Source: Gayadomonas joobiniege G7
Lineage (GTDB): Bacteria > Pseudomonadota > Gammaproteobacteria > Enterobacterales > Alteromonadaceae
NCBI RefSeq assembly: GCF_000300815.1
Contig: NZ_AMRX01000008.1
Span: 620,001-684,000 of the forward strand
DNA: 64,000 nt
Direction of reading: 5' to 3'
Below the pieces are notes generated by a model. The model made no database searches and was not told the DNA's origin. It saw nothing but the letters and a program-made list of their open reading frames with translations. The translations under genes were made by a program, and so were the position numbers. Position 1 is the stretch's first letter; every line of letters begins with the position of its first letter. Shown piece after piece: positions 1 to 8,631 of the stretch.

Positions 1-1
1 T

Positions 2-76
2 GCTGTTGGTTATAAAATTAGCCTTAAGCTTGCCAAAGAGTATGGCATTGGCGGTGAGGACGATCCTGGTAACTAA
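2..76 (+). CDS. C-terminal fragment of an unidentified protein
   Basis: An open frame entering from the left edge encodes 24 residues, ending in the acidic tail GGEDDPGN before a TAA stop. It is followed immediately by a strong hairpin terminator, which supports it being the real 3' end of a gene. Too little of the protein is inside the window to name it; the tail is hydrophilic and shows no motif. Confidence 0.55.
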   Translation, partial: AVGYKISLKLAKEYGIGGEDDPGN

Positions 77-77
77 T

Positions 78-103
78 AAAAGGGGGCGGGTTACGCCCCT
101 TTT
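78..103 (+). terminator. Rho-independent terminator
   Basis: An inverted repeat pairs AAAAGGGGCG (with one bulged G) with CGCCCCTTTT around the loop GGTTA, starting two bases after the upstream stop codon. The A-tract on the left and the T-tract on the right mean it could work in both directions, also serving the minus-strand GH43-like gene that ends at 137. Confidence 0.85.
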
Positions 104-136
104 ATAATTTTTATAGCAAACTATCTATCAGCACTA

Positions 137-1240
137 TTATTCATTTAAAGCTTGCGGTTTTAGTTTAAATAAATGGGACGCACTGCCATGATCTTTGCTG
201 TCGTTAATACCCGTGGCTAGGTAAATATAGGCAGGTTTTCCATCAACAAATAAAATTTGTGGTCGTTCTAAGCGGCCACTTATTTTCCCACGGTATACTT
301 GTGAGTTTTTTAACGCGTCTTTACCAACATAATGTTCAAGTGCTTCAAAACTTCGCATGATATTAGATTCGTCAAAAAATAGCCCATCGTTGGAGCGCCA
401 TAAAAGCCCACCACCATGATCGCCTTTTAGATTACCAAAATCACGGCTCATTAAATAAACATTATTCTCAAATTCAAAAGCATAAGCATCTTCAATGCCT
501 GCACGTGTAATGGCTTTAGAATGATATTGATAGGGTCCTTCAAGATTATTTGAAATAGCTAGTCCATATGTATAAGCGCCTGATTTTTTGTTCGGATCTT
601 TTTTAATGACCGACTTAACGTACAAAAAGTATCGGTCATCTTTTTTAATCAAGGTGGGATTTGATACCCCTAGTTTTGCATGGTAATTCCAGTCCGTTAT
701 TTGATTGGATTTTCGTAAAATAGTGCCATCTTTTTCAGCGCCTTTGGCCGGACGCCATGGGCCCTCTAGCGTATCACTGACGTACATAATAATTCTTTGG
801 GTCGATAGTTTATTATCGCTGTTCACTATAAATGTTAATACATATTTGCCATCCAACTGTTTAATCGTTGGGTTGTGAGGGGCGTTAAACTGGGTATCTA
901 AATCGGCCACTGCTTTCCCTAAATACGTAAAAGGTCCTTCAGGTTTTTCGGCAACATAGTGTCCGATTTCGCTATCTTTATACCAGCCTGAAAAGTTATT
1001 CTGCGTTTTAGTTGACCATTGAGCCACAAATAAATGAACTTTGCCATCCGGCCCTACAATAGGTGAAGCGCCCCATATATGCGTATTTTTGCGCTCTAAC
1101 ACTTTACCTAGGTATTCAAAATCAAATTTGTATGCTTGTGCATGGCAAATGGAGGTGGAGGGTATTAGGATAAATAACAAAGCCCCCCAAAATTTAATGA
1201 GGGATTTAATAAAATATAATAAGGTTTTGCTTTGGTCCAT
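137..1240 (-). CDS. Secreted GH43-like five-bladed beta-propeller protein
   Basis: A 367-residue protein with a long N-terminal signal (hydrophobic stretch around residues 18-30, likely cut after CHAQA). The rest shows propeller repeats seen in GH43/GH117/GH130-type hydrolases: HIWGASPI, a SEIGHYVAEKPEGPF blade motif repeated as VSDTLEGPW and ISNNLEGPY, and the NAPHNPTI segment. The closest relative in the window is the protein at 41722-42819, which has the same blade order (IWGGS, SEIAHAVADSPFGPF, HNPTV). I infer a periplasmic or outer-membrane exo-hydrolase acting on galactan oligosaccharides, but family and substrate cannot be fixed from sequence alone. It is transcribed away from the next gene and ends near a shared terminator. 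A weak AGAGA ribosome site lies about 12 bases before the ATG. Confidence 0.7.
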   Translation of the reverse strand: MDQSKTLLYFIKSLIKFWGALLFILIPSTSICHAQAYKFDFEYLGKVLERKNTHIWGASPIVGPDGKVHLFVAQWSTKTQNNFSGWYKDSEIGHYVAEKPEGPFTYLGKAVADLDTQFNAPHNPTIKQLDGKYVLTFIVNSDNKLSTQRIIMYVSDTLEGPWRPAKGAEKDGTILRKSNQITDWNYHAKLGVSNPTLIKKDDRYFLYVKSVIKKDPNKKSGAYTYGLAISNNLEGPYQYHSKAITRAGIEDAYAFEFENNVYLMSRDFGNLKGDHGGGLLWRSNDGLFFDESNIMRSFEALEHYVGKDALKNSQVYRGKISGRLERPQILFVDGKPAYIYLATGINDSKDHGSASHLFKLKPQALNE

Positions 1241-1335
1241 ATTGACGATCTCTATTAAAAATAGTTAGATGTTTAATACACTAATAACCGCTGAACCAAT
1301 AAAATCCGTAACAATAAATAGTATGTTTGGGGAAA

Positions 1336-1368
1336 AACGGCAATTTTGTGGTGAACAAAACAGCCGTT
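1336..1368 (-). terminator. Terminator of the lipoprotein gene
   Basis: The inverted repeat AACGGC...GCCGTT has a second paired block, ATTTTGT with ACAAAA, inside it. On the minus strand the stem is followed by TTTTT, directly after the stop of the lipoprotein gene at 1381, so it reads as an intrinsic terminator for that gene. Confidence 0.75.
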
Positions 1369-1380
1369 GACCTTTGTTAG

Positions 1381-2442
1381 TTAATTTATGCTCAGGGTGA
1401 CCGTTAAACTAAGATTGGTATTATTATCTTCGTTATAAACGTTAACGTTATTGAGCGTGAGTGTTTTATTTTCAACATCAAAAGCAAAACCACTACCACA
1501 CTGTGGAATAGCGTCGCTTGCAATCGTCGTGCAAACATAGTCATAGCTTTGCCCGTTTTTATTAACACTCATAGAAATACCATACTCAAAGGCATTAATA
1601 ACAAAATAATCGTTGGGGTCTAAATCGCTATTTGGTGCTGGGACCTGCCCCTTGATTGATAAACCTTTACTAACAATCATCATAAGGGCAGGTTGCATGC
1701 TGCCAAGTTCGTTCGGGGCAAAATATGCAATGTCATTAATGACTAATTCTTGTCCGAGTATGACTGCATCCGATCCAGATAATTTAATATTGGCATAAGT
1801 GCCATCGGACGGCCCCTGATTATCTGGGTCATCTTCGTTAGTCGGTTCAAGATAGTTGAGCAGGCTAGTTTGCAAGTGTTGTTGTGCCGCCAAAGCCGAA
1901 ACTAAGACTCTTTGACCCGCGTTGGTCAGTTTTGTAAGCTTAGTTATCAATTGCTGAATATTGGTATTATTTGCAAAATCTTCAGTGGATACATTAAAAT
2001 CAATTCCGATTTCAGTCGCTTGCTCACTGACTTGGGGTAAAACCCGAATACCATTGTTTGGGTTACCATCATCATCTAAGGTTTGTAAAAATCGCGCTAT
2101 ATTAATGACGGTTGGGTGGCTACTATTGTCGGCTTCGGCAACTAAATCAACAGGCGTAACAATTGAATCACCATTTGCCTGGCCAAGCAAAATATCACCA
2201 ACATAGAAAGAAACCGTGTGTCCGCTGTTATATTCAAACTTGCCTTCACTATCAGTCACACCCGAGATATCACCTGAAATATAGTGGATACCTTCAACCG
2301 GGCTATCGACAAATTGGCCGGTTTTAGTGTTTTTGTCACTGCCACAGCCGGCTAAAGCGAGGGCAAAAAATATCAGGCTGCTGCATACTTTGTAGCTGGG
2401 GGTAACCGCCTTAATACGGCTTGATCTTGATAATGTGTCCAT
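1381..2442 (-). CDS. Hypothetical outer-membrane lipoprotein
   Basis: A 353-residue protein whose N-terminus has a hydrophobic segment ending in the lipobox LALAGC (Cys33), so it should be lipidated. Residues about 45-110 read like a carboxypeptidase-regulatory or Ig-like module (DSPVEGIHYISG, VTDSEGKFEY), a pattern often seen at the start of marine gammaproteobacterial surface lipoproteins. An acidic linker follows (NEDDPDNQGPSDG), then a C-terminal beta-rich domain containing two cysteines that may pair. No catalytic motif is visible. A good AAGGAG site sits just before the ATG. It stands alone, with its own terminator. Function unknown; a surface glycan-binding role would fit the locus but is only inference. 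Confidence 0.65.
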   Translation of the reverse strand: MDTLSRSSRIKAVTPSYKVCSSLIFFALALAGCGSDKNTKTGQFVDSPVEGIHYISGDISGVTDSEGKFEYNSGHTVSFYVGDILLGQANGDSIVTPVDLVAEADNSSHPTVINIARFLQTLDDDGNPNNGIRVLPQVSEQATEIGIDFNVSTEDFANNTNIQQLITKLTKLTNAGQRVLVSALAAQQHLQTSLLNYLEPTNEDDPDNQGPSDGTYANIKLSGSDAVILGQELVINDIAYFAPNELGSMQPALMMIVSKGLSIKGQVPAPNSDLDPNDYFVINAFEYGISMSVNKNGQSYDYVCTTIASDAIPQCGSGFAFDVENKTLTLNNVNVYNEDNNTNLSLTVTLSIN

Positions 2443-2776
2443 GTGTGTCTCCTTGATGTACGACCATTTTTTGGTTTGGGTTTAAAGAACTCGTCTGCAA
2501 CCAAACTACCATCCATGTTTTGAATAAACACTTGACCACAAGTACACCCTAAAGTGCATCTACCGGATGTTTGTTTATGTTTTTAAACCATCTTATCGAC
2601 AAAATATTGAGCTGTATACTATTTAATCAAATCTTGGTGTAAATCATCAAAAATTCATACTAAAACAAAAAATCAACGGTTAGAGTGGCCTATCAGATAG
2701 CATGTATATTACATATCCGATACTATTAAATAATTGCTTTGTAACATCTACTCTGGTTAAAAGGACCTTAAATATC
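2443..2776. promoter_or_regulatory. Divergent intergenic region with ATGTTT-rich tracts
   Basis: This 334-base gap separates the minus-strand lipoprotein from the plus-strand lactonase, so it must hold both promoters. It contains several ATGTTT half-sites (near 2514, 2565 and 2576, the last continuing as ATGTTTTTAAACC), similar to the palindromes before the aldolase gene at 5771. An in-frame start at 2702 is possible but gives a leader with no signal sequence. The start at 2777 has an AAGGA site and a clean signal peptide, so I treat this stretch as non-coding. Confidence 0.4.
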
Positions 2777-3901
2777 ATGCAATCTTCAAACATCAAAAAA
2801 AGTTTGGCAGCTTTGTTATTGAGTTGCACGCCGTTTTTAAACGCACAAACCCATACTCTTTATATGGCTGCCGGTGGTGGTGAAAAAGCAGGCGTTTATC
2901 AAGCCAGCTTTGACAGTGAAAAAGGGCAATTATCTAAACCTGAACAAGTCGCCACATTAGATGCTGCGGGTTTTATCGCACAACATCCCAAAAATTCAGT
3001 GTTATACGTTGTAGGTAGCGAGAAAAAACAACCGATTCTAGCGGCTTATAAAATTACGGAAAAAGGGCAGTTGACTCCTCTTGACCAAGAGTTGTTAAAT
3101 GACGGTGGCGCGGCCCACTTGGCCGTACATCCGTCTGGTCGTTTTTTAGCAACCGCTCAATATGGTGGTAATAGCGTAAGCATTTATAGTTTAGATGAAA
3201 GCGGTATTATTAAATCACGTATCCAGCACATCGAATATACAGGTGCTTCAATGGCCAACCCAAAACGGCAGCGACAACCGCATCCGCATTGGGTGGGATA
3301 TTCACCGGACGGACAGCATGCGCTCGTTGTTGATTTAGGCAAAGACGTAGTAACCGTTTATAAAATTGGGGCGAATGATAAATGGCAGCAGGCGAATGAA
3401 ATTGCTATAAAAGCGGGTAGTGGTCCTCGCCATTTGAAATTTACCCCAGATGGAAAAAATGTTTATTTGTTAAATGAACTATCATTGACCGTTTCTGCTT
3501 TTGCTTATGATGCAGACACAGGTAATTTGAGACCAATAGATCAAGACGTGGAAACCTTGACCGAGTTAGAAAAAGTAGGCGACTTACAGCACAAAGCATC
3601 AGAAATACGAATACACCCGAGCGGACATTATGTTTACACCGCTAACCGAGGTCATGACTCCATTACGGTTTTTCGTCGAAATTTAGAGGGTAAATTAGTG
3701 CGAGTAGAAGTGGAGCCTATCCGTGGTGCTTGGCCAAGAAACTTTAATTTAACCCCAGATGGTAATTGGTTAATTGCCGCCGGTGCCGACTCTAATACCT
3801 TATCCGTATTCAAAGTTGACGATAAAACCGGCGAGCTACAGTTTAAAACGCATGCTGTGCAAAACATGCCAAACCCCATTTGCGTGTTTTTTAGTCACTA
3901 A
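2777..3901 (+). CDS. Periplasmic lactonase, 7-bladed propeller (6-phosphogluconolactonase-like)
   Basis: A protein of about 374 residues of the lactonase/YbhE family (PF10282), which folds as a seven-bladed propeller and hydrolyses aldonolactones. Diagnostic repeats include HPSGRFLATAQYGGNSVSIY, HPHWVGYSPDG, GPRHLKFTPDGK and IHPSGHYVYTANRGHDSI. The chosen start follows AAGGA and gives a typical signal peptide (MQSSNIKKSLAALLLSC..., cut near NAQ); the family is usually cytosolic, so export is notable. With the KDPGal aldolase downstream, it could open galactonolactone or a related lactone in an oxidative (De Ley-Doudoroff-like) galactose route. It ends only three bases from the convergent SDR gene. 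The lactonase fold is confident; the substrate is inference. Confidence 0.8.
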   Translation: MQSSNIKKSLAALLLSCTPFLNAQTHTLYMAAGGGEKAGVYQASFDSEKGQLSKPEQVATLDAAGFIAQHPKNSVLYVVGSEKKQPILAAYKITEKGQLTPLDQELLNDGGAAHLAVHPSGRFLATAQYGGNSVSIYSLDESGIIKSRIQHIEYTGASMANPKRQRQPHPHWVGYSPDGQHALVVDLGKDVVTVYKIGANDKWQQANEIAIKAGSGPRHLKFTPDGKNVYLLNELSLTVSAFAYDADTGNLRPIDQDVETLTELEKVGDLQHKASEIRIHPSGHYVYTANRGHDSITVFRRNLEGKLVRVEVEPIRGAWPRNFNLTPDGNWLIAAGADSNTLSVFKVDDKTGELQFKTHAVQNMPNPICVFFSH

Positions 3902-3904
3902 TGT

Positions 3905-4732
3905 TCAAACTGCCTGACGCGTTTGCTCAGGCAATAAACGCTGAGCTAAATGTTCTAATATTTCGATTAACATTTGGTTGTTAGCCTCATGCAACGCAAA
4001 ATCATGGGGGTAAGAAAATTGTCCAATATCGTTATCAAAATAACGACCATTTTGCGCGGCAAGTGTTGCATCTGTGGCCAATTTAACAATAATATTTGCG
4101 CCAATGGAGAGGTCTTTGCCGTTTACGCCATAGGCTTCTTTGACCATCTTTGAGCCTAATAACGACGCTGGGTTTAACGAAATCCAATCAATATCCTGGT
4201 ATAGCGGTTGATGGGCAAGATGGTAGGTCCAAGCGGCAATAGCGAGTTTACTTTGAGCATAAGCTTGGTTATCGGTCAACCTTGTATGGCCAAGCATTGC
4301 GCCTTTATCCCAAGGTGCTTGGGCTGCAGACGAGAGGTTAATAATGCGGCCTTTTTTAGCCATTTTTTTGCAGAGCTTTTTGCTCAGCCAGTACGGTGCT
4401 AGGGTATTTACAACAAAGCGCACATCTAAGCCTTCGTTGGTTAACGGTTTATCAGTTCTAAAAATACCGGCATTATTCACCAATACGTCTAATTTAATTC
4501 CTTTCTGTTCAATTTTTTCAGCCAAATTTTCTACTTGCGTCAAGTCAGACAAGTCTGCACTGAATGCTGTGACCTTAACTGCTAAGTTGTTGTCCATTTG
4601 CTGTTTAACTTGAGTAAGTTTATCTGGGTTGCGACCGTGAATAATAACTTGATGCCCTTGTTTAGCGAGCTGCTTTGCAGCGAGCAAGCCAATACCGTCG
4701 GTTGAACCTGTGATCAGTATGTTCTTTTTCAT
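3905..4732 (-). CDS. SDR-family NAD(P)-dependent oxidoreductase
   Basis: A 275-residue short-chain dehydrogenase. The cofactor motif TGSTDGIG is at residues 7-14, the NNAG motif follows in the segment LDVLVNNAGIF, and the catalytic Ser plus YAQSK (Tyr-x-x-x-Lys) are present. This is the classical SDR layout, closest in look to the retinol dehydrogenase or protochlorophyllide reductase-like group. The start used here (ATG at 4732) has an AAGGGG site and puts the Rossmann motif at the usual distance; an upstream in-frame ATG would add 20 residues and seems wrong. No signal peptide, so cytoplasmic. It could oxidise or reduce a sugar released by the neighbouring hydrolases, but many SDRs of this type act on other small molecules. 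Confidence 0.8.
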   Translation of the reverse strand: MKKNILITGSTDGIGLLAAKQLAKQGHQVIIHGRNPDKLTQVKQQMDNNLAVKVTAFSADLSDLTQVENLAEKIEQKGIKLDVLVNNAGIFRTDKPLTNEGLDVRFVVNTLAPYWLSKKLCKKMAKKGRIINLSSAAQAPWDKGAMLGHTRLTDNQAYAQSKLAIAAWTYHLAHQPLYQDIDWISLNPASLLGSKMVKEAYGVNGKDLSIGANIIVKLATDATLAAQNGRYFDNDIGQFSYPHDFALHEANNQMLIEILEHLAQRLLPEQTRQAV

Positions 4733-4930
4733 TAGAAAATGCCCCTTAAAATTAATTCCTGTGATAAGAATAGCAGTATTTAATGAATCCATAATCAGTA
4801 GTAATCAAGAATCAGTTTTAATATGTTATTGAAAATAACAGTTAATTTGTTAAATAAATGAAATAAAAATATACTGCTGTAGACAAAATGAAACTGTGAA
4901 CATTCGAAGATTAAAAACAAGGAATTTAAA

Positions 4931-5710
4931 ATGCACAATTATAAAAAATTATTACTGGCGGTAGCAGGGATGATTGCAAGTCTAGGGTTAAGTGCCAACG
5001 AAAAACAATTTAAACCCCTCTACAACGGTAAAGATCTTTCTGGTTGGACAGTAAAAATATACGGACATCAATCGGAAGACAATTTTGCAAATACCTTTGT
5101 GGCTGATGGTGAAAGCATAAAAGTAAATTATGCACAATACCCTTTATTCAACAACCGCTTCGGACATTTATATACTAATGAGTCGTATCAAAACTTTCAT
5201 CTAAAGTTTGACTACCGTTTTTATGGTGAATTTTTAACGGATGCACCAAGTTACGCCAAACTAAATAGTGGGGTGATGTTTGTCAGTCAGAGCCCTGAGA
5301 GTATGAAAATACAACAAAACTGGCCCGTATCAGTTGAGATGCAACTATTAGCCGACGACCCTAAAAATCCGGGGCGAACCACAGGTAATATGTGCTCACC
5401 AGGTACAGATATTGAGTATCAAGGTAAGCTTTTTAAACCGCATTGTTTAAAATCTGAGTATCCAGCGTTGCCATCTGGTCAATGGGTGAGTGCAGAGCTC
5501 ATTGTTAATAACGGCCAAGTAATTCAAAAGATTAATGGACAAACGGTACTCAGATATGCCAATCCAAGTGTCAATATTAATAAGACGATTAAAGGATATG
5601 ATGTAAGTTTGTTTAAAAAAGGTCAAAAATTGCATAATGGCCGAATTGCCTTACAAAGCGAAGGGCACCCTATTGAGTTTAAAAATATACGTATAAAAAC
5701 GCTCGATTAA
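4931..5710 (+). CDS. Secreted DUF1080 (3-keto-disaccharide hydrolase-like) protein
   Basis: A 259-residue secreted protein of the DUF1080 / PF06439 family, a concanavalin-like jelly roll. Typical features are the opening FKPLYNGKDLSGW, the FHLKFDYRFYGEF strand, the LNSGVMFVSQ segment and the closing GRIALQSEGHPIEFKNIRIK. A signal peptide precedes it (cut near LSANE). Some family members hydrolyse 3-keto-disaccharides made by C3-oxidation of glycosides; others only bind glycans. An AAGGA site lies eight bases before the ATG. If active, it would pair with a sugar-oxidising enzyme, and the cytochrome/dehydrogenase pair at 23.3-26.2 kb is a possible partner. That link is inference. Confidence 0.75.
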   Translation: MHNYKKLLLAVAGMIASLGLSANEKQFKPLYNGKDLSGWTVKIYGHQSEDNFANTFVADGESIKVNYAQYPLFNNRFGHLYTNESYQNFHLKFDYRFYGEFLTDAPSYAKLNSGVMFVSQSPESMKIQQNWPVSVEMQLLADDPKNPGRTTGNMCSPGTDIEYQGKLFKPHCLKSEYPALPSGQWVSAELIVNNGQVIQKINGQTVLRYANPSVNINKTIKGYDVSLFKKGQKLHNGRIALQSEGHPIEFKNIRIKTLD

Positions 5711-5770
5711 CTATCGTCCGTGTCCATTTTGTTTCTTTTATGTAAAATCTAATAAAAATATTGATAAACG

Positions 5771-5806
5771 AAACATACTATGTTTAAATTTAAACATCAT
5801 ATGTTT
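5771..5806. promoter_or_regulatory. Array of overlapping ATGTTT palindromes (candidate operator)
   Basis: Three perfect inverted repeats overlap: AAACATA-C-TATGTTT at 5771-5785, the 18-base ATGTTTAAATTTAAACAT at 5780-5797, and AAACAT-CAT-ATGTTT at 5792-5806. They lie 56-91 bases before the GTG start of the KDPGal aldolase gene, where a repressor or activator would bind. Four half-sites at regular spacing suggest cooperative binding of two dimers. The regulator is not identified. Confidence 0.65.
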
Positions 5807-5861
5807 TGCTAATTAGTATGAGTGCTTTTTAGCTGGCATCTTATTTAATTGAGGATAGAAA

Positions 5862-6521
5862 GTGGCCAGTCATTTATTTAAGCCAGACAAACATTTGCCG
5901 TTAATAGCGATTATTCGCGGGGTAACGCCCGAGACTGTGTTGGAGGTTGCCGGGATCTTAGTTGAAAAAGGGTTTAGTTTAATAGAAGTTCCATTAAATA
6001 GCCCTGACGCTTTGATTAGCATTAAAAAATTGGTGGATCACTATCGAACTGATCTAGGAAAAAAACTATACATAGGGGCTGGCACTGTCACCAGCCTGTC
6101 ACAGGCAGAAGCTGTGTTGGCGACCGGTGCTAATTTAGTCGTGACCCCCAATTTAAATTTAGATGTGCTTGCGCTAACTCGTCAACGTGACTGTATTTGT
6201 TTTCCCGGTGTAGTCACGCCCAGCGAAGCGTTTTCGGCAGTTTCAGCGGGTGCAACTGGCATTAAATTGTTTCCCATTTCTATGATTGGCTTAGACGGGT
6301 TTAAAGCACTTAAATCAGTTTTACCTGAAAATGTATTAACGTATCCGGTAGGTGGTATAGACCCTTCAGTAGAGAGTATGCTGCCTTACCTTGAATTAGG
6401 TGCTAGCGGGTTTGGTTTGGGCTCTGCACTATTTAAACCAAGTATGACAATGGCAGACATTTCAAATGCGGCCGAATCCTTTGTGCACAGTTTTTCGCAA
6501 TGTGTTGAACAGCTTAAATAA
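5862..6521 (+). CDS. dgoA: 2-dehydro-3-deoxy-6-phosphogalactonate (KDPGal) aldolase
   Basis: A 219-residue class I KDPG/KDPGal aldolase that splits 2-keto-3-deoxy-6-phosphogalactonate into pyruvate and glyceraldehyde-3-phosphate. The family motifs are complete: IAIIRG (residues 15-20), catalytic Glu42 in IEVPLNSP, GAGTV, TPNLN, and the Schiff-base Lys135 in GIKLFP. It starts at GTG 5862, with GAGG eight bases upstream. The GH127 gene follows after 28 bases, almost certainly in the same operon. In carrageenan degraders the same enzyme (called DauD) ends the 3,6-anhydro-D-galactose pathway, and in the De Ley-Doudoroff route it ends galactose oxidation. The preceding kinase and dehydratase are not in this window. 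Confidence 0.9.
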   Translation: MASHLFKPDKHLPLIAIIRGVTPETVLEVAGILVEKGFSLIEVPLNSPDALISIKKLVDHYRTDLGKKLYIGAGTVTSLSQAEAVLATGANLVVTPNLNLDVLALTRQRDCICFPGVVTPSEAFSAVSAGATGIKLFPISMIGLDGFKALKSVLPENVLTYPVGGIDPSVESMLPYLELGASGFGLGSALFKPSMTMADISNAAESFVHSFSQCVEQLK

Positions 6522-6549
6522 TATCGAGCCGACTTTCGGAGTTTAAAAA

Positions 6550-8535
6550 ATGAACAACTTGTATAATAGAGCGATCTTGGGCAATGAAAACAGCCCTAAT
6601 GTTAAACTTAAGGCTATTAATTTTGGGGATTGCCGTTGGACCCAAGGTTTCTGGGCTGATAAAACTAAAAAAGCCATCGACGTGATGATCCCGTACATGG
6701 GGGATGTATTGTGCGGGGATATCGGTCATGCGTTAAATAACTTTAAAATTGCAGCTGGCCTAAAAGACGGTGAACATCAGGGTATGTACTGGCACGATGG
6801 CGACTTTTATAAGTTTATGGAAGCAAAAGTATATGCTTATGGTTTAACTAAAAATGAAAACCTGCTAAAAGAGCTAGATGAATACATTGATATTTTGGCA
6901 AAAGCACAAGAGCCTGATGGTTATTTGCAAACGCAAATTCAATTGCGGGATGATGCCGATCGATATGAAAACCGTAAATATCATGAAATGTATAATACAG
7001 GCCACTTGTTGATTACTGCTTGTGCTCATTACCGCATCACTGGTCAGCACAACTTTTTAGATTTAGCGATTAAACATGCCGACCTTTTATATACAATTTT
7101 TTACCCTGATACTCGTCATTTTCAACGATTTGGTTTTAACCAGACCCAAATTATGGGGTTAGTTGAGCTATACCGTACTGTTGGCGACGATAAATACTTA
7201 AAACTCGCGCAAAAATTTATCGATCGCCGCGGAACTTATAAGATTGAGCATGACAGCACCACAATTGGTTACCCAATTGGTGACATGGTTCAAGAGCGAA
7301 CGCCATTACGCGAAGCGACAGATCCAGTTGGTCATGCCGTGTTAGCGCTATATTATTATGCAGGTGCAGCAGACGTATATGCCGAGACCGGTGAACAAGC
7401 ACTATTAGATGCTTTAGATCGTTTATGGGAAAGTGTCACCCAGAAAAAAATGTATGTGACGGGGGCCGTTGGGCAAACGCACTATGGCGCGTCAGTAAAC
7501 CGAGACATGATCGAAGAAGGTTTCATTGATGACTATATGATGCCAAATTTAACCGCTTACAATGAAACCTGTGCAAATTTATGTAACGCCATGTTCAGCT
7601 TTCGTATGTTAGGAATTCACGCCGATGCCAAATATGCAGATATTATTGAGTTAGTGATGCACAATAGTGGACTATCGGGTATTGGCATTGAAGGAAAAGA
7701 TTATTTTTATGCCAACCCGCTACGAATGTTGCATGGTACACGTGACTATGATGCGCATGCCGATGTGACCGAAACACCTGATCGGGAAGGGTATTTATCT
7801 TGTTTTTGTTGTCCACCTAATCTGGTACGAACCATCTCAAATTTATCCGGCTGGGCATACAGCATGGGAAGTAATGGCGTGTACGTTAACCTATATGGCG
7901 GTAACGAATTAAATTCGAAACAGCTTGACGGTTCAGACATTAAATTAACGCAAGAAACCGAGTATCCTTGGAATGGATTAATTAAGTTAACCGTAGAGGC
8001 GTGCAAAGACGAAGCGTTTGATATTGCTGTTCGTATTCCAGGTTGGTCTGATGGCGCAGAAATTTCGGTGAATGGCGAAAAACTGGCAATTGAGACCACC
8101 CCAAGCAGCTACACTATTATCAATCGAATTTGGAAAGCCGGTGATGTGATCATTATTGACATTCCAATGGAGCCGACTTTTATAGAAGGTCATACTCGTA
8201 TCGAAGAAATTCGTAATCAGGTCGCAATTAAACGTGGGCCAGTGGTTTATTGTGTTGAAACACCAGATTTACCAACAGATGCCAATGTTTTAGACGTTTA
8301 TCTGTCAGCCAACAGCGAACTGCAAGTTGAACGGAAAGCCGACTTTTTAGGGGGTGTTGATGTGATTAAAACCGAAGCGTTAATTCGTAAAGACAACGCT
8401 GACAAATCGTCAATGTATCGTAAAATTGGTCAAGCCAGCTTTGAAAAACATCCGTTACAGTTTGTGCCTTATTATGCATGGAGTAACCGTGGAACGGCAG
8501 AAATGACGGTATTTATGCCGGTTGTTTGGGCATAA
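6550..8535 (+). CDS. Glycoside hydrolase family 127 (anhydro-D-galactosidase or arabinofuranosidase type)
   Basis: A 661-residue GH127 (former DUF1680) with an (alpha/alpha)6 barrel and C-terminal beta domains. The zinc/thiolate active site is intact: Glu339 and Cys341 in NETCANLC, and Cys420-Cys421 in CFCCPPN. These correspond to the nucleophile and zinc ligands described for the beta-L-arabinofuranosidase HypBA1. There is no signal peptide, so it acts in the cytoplasm. Some marine GH127 enzymes release 3,6-anhydro-D-galactose from carrageenan oligosaccharides. Co-transcription with the KDPGal aldolase, which consumes the product of that sugar, favours this role over arabinose release. A GGAG site precedes the ATG, and a 12-bp terminator follows the gene. 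Confidence 0.85.
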   Translation: MNNLYNRAILGNENSPNVKLKAINFGDCRWTQGFWADKTKKAIDVMIPYMGDVLCGDIGHALNNFKIAAGLKDGEHQGMYWHDGDFYKFMEAKVYAYGLTKNENLLKELDEYIDILAKAQEPDGYLQTQIQLRDDADRYENRKYHEMYNTGHLLITACAHYRITGQHNFLDLAIKHADLLYTIFYPDTRHFQRFGFNQTQIMGLVELYRTVGDDKYLKLAQKFIDRRGTYKIEHDSTTIGYPIGDMVQERTPLREATDPVGHAVLALYYYAGAADVYAETGEQALLDALDRLWESVTQKKMYVTGAVGQTHYGASVNRDMIEEGFIDDYMMPNLTAYNETCANLCNAMFSFRMLGIHADAKYADIIELVMHNSGLSGIGIEGKDYFYANPLRMLHGTRDYDAHADVTETPDREGYLSCFCCPPNLVRTISNLSGWAYSMGSNGVYVNLYGGNELNSKQLDGSDIKLTQETEYPWNGLIKLTVEACKDEAFDIAVRIPGWSDGAEISVNGEKLAIETTPSSYTIINRIWKAGDVIIIDIPMEPTFIEGHTRIEEIRNQVAIKRGPVVYCVETPDLPTDANVLDVYLSANSELQVERKADFLGGVDVIKTEALIRKDNADKSSMYRKIGQASFEKHPLQFVPYYAWSNRGTAEMTVFMPVVWA

Positions 8536-8585
8536 AATGCCCACTTAAATAATAATCTGACCGCGTTGAGCTTGTCACTAACTAT

Positions 8586-8612
8586 AAAAGGCCTTCATTT
8601 TGAAGGCCTTTT
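8586..8612. terminator. Bidirectional terminator
   Basis: A perfect 12-bp stem, AAAAGGCCTTCA with TGAAGGCCTTTT, and a TTT loop lie between the convergent GH127 and SelO genes. A-tract and T-tract flanks allow termination on both strands. Confidence 0.9.
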
Positions 8613-8631
8613 TGTGTGTTTGAGCGATTAG

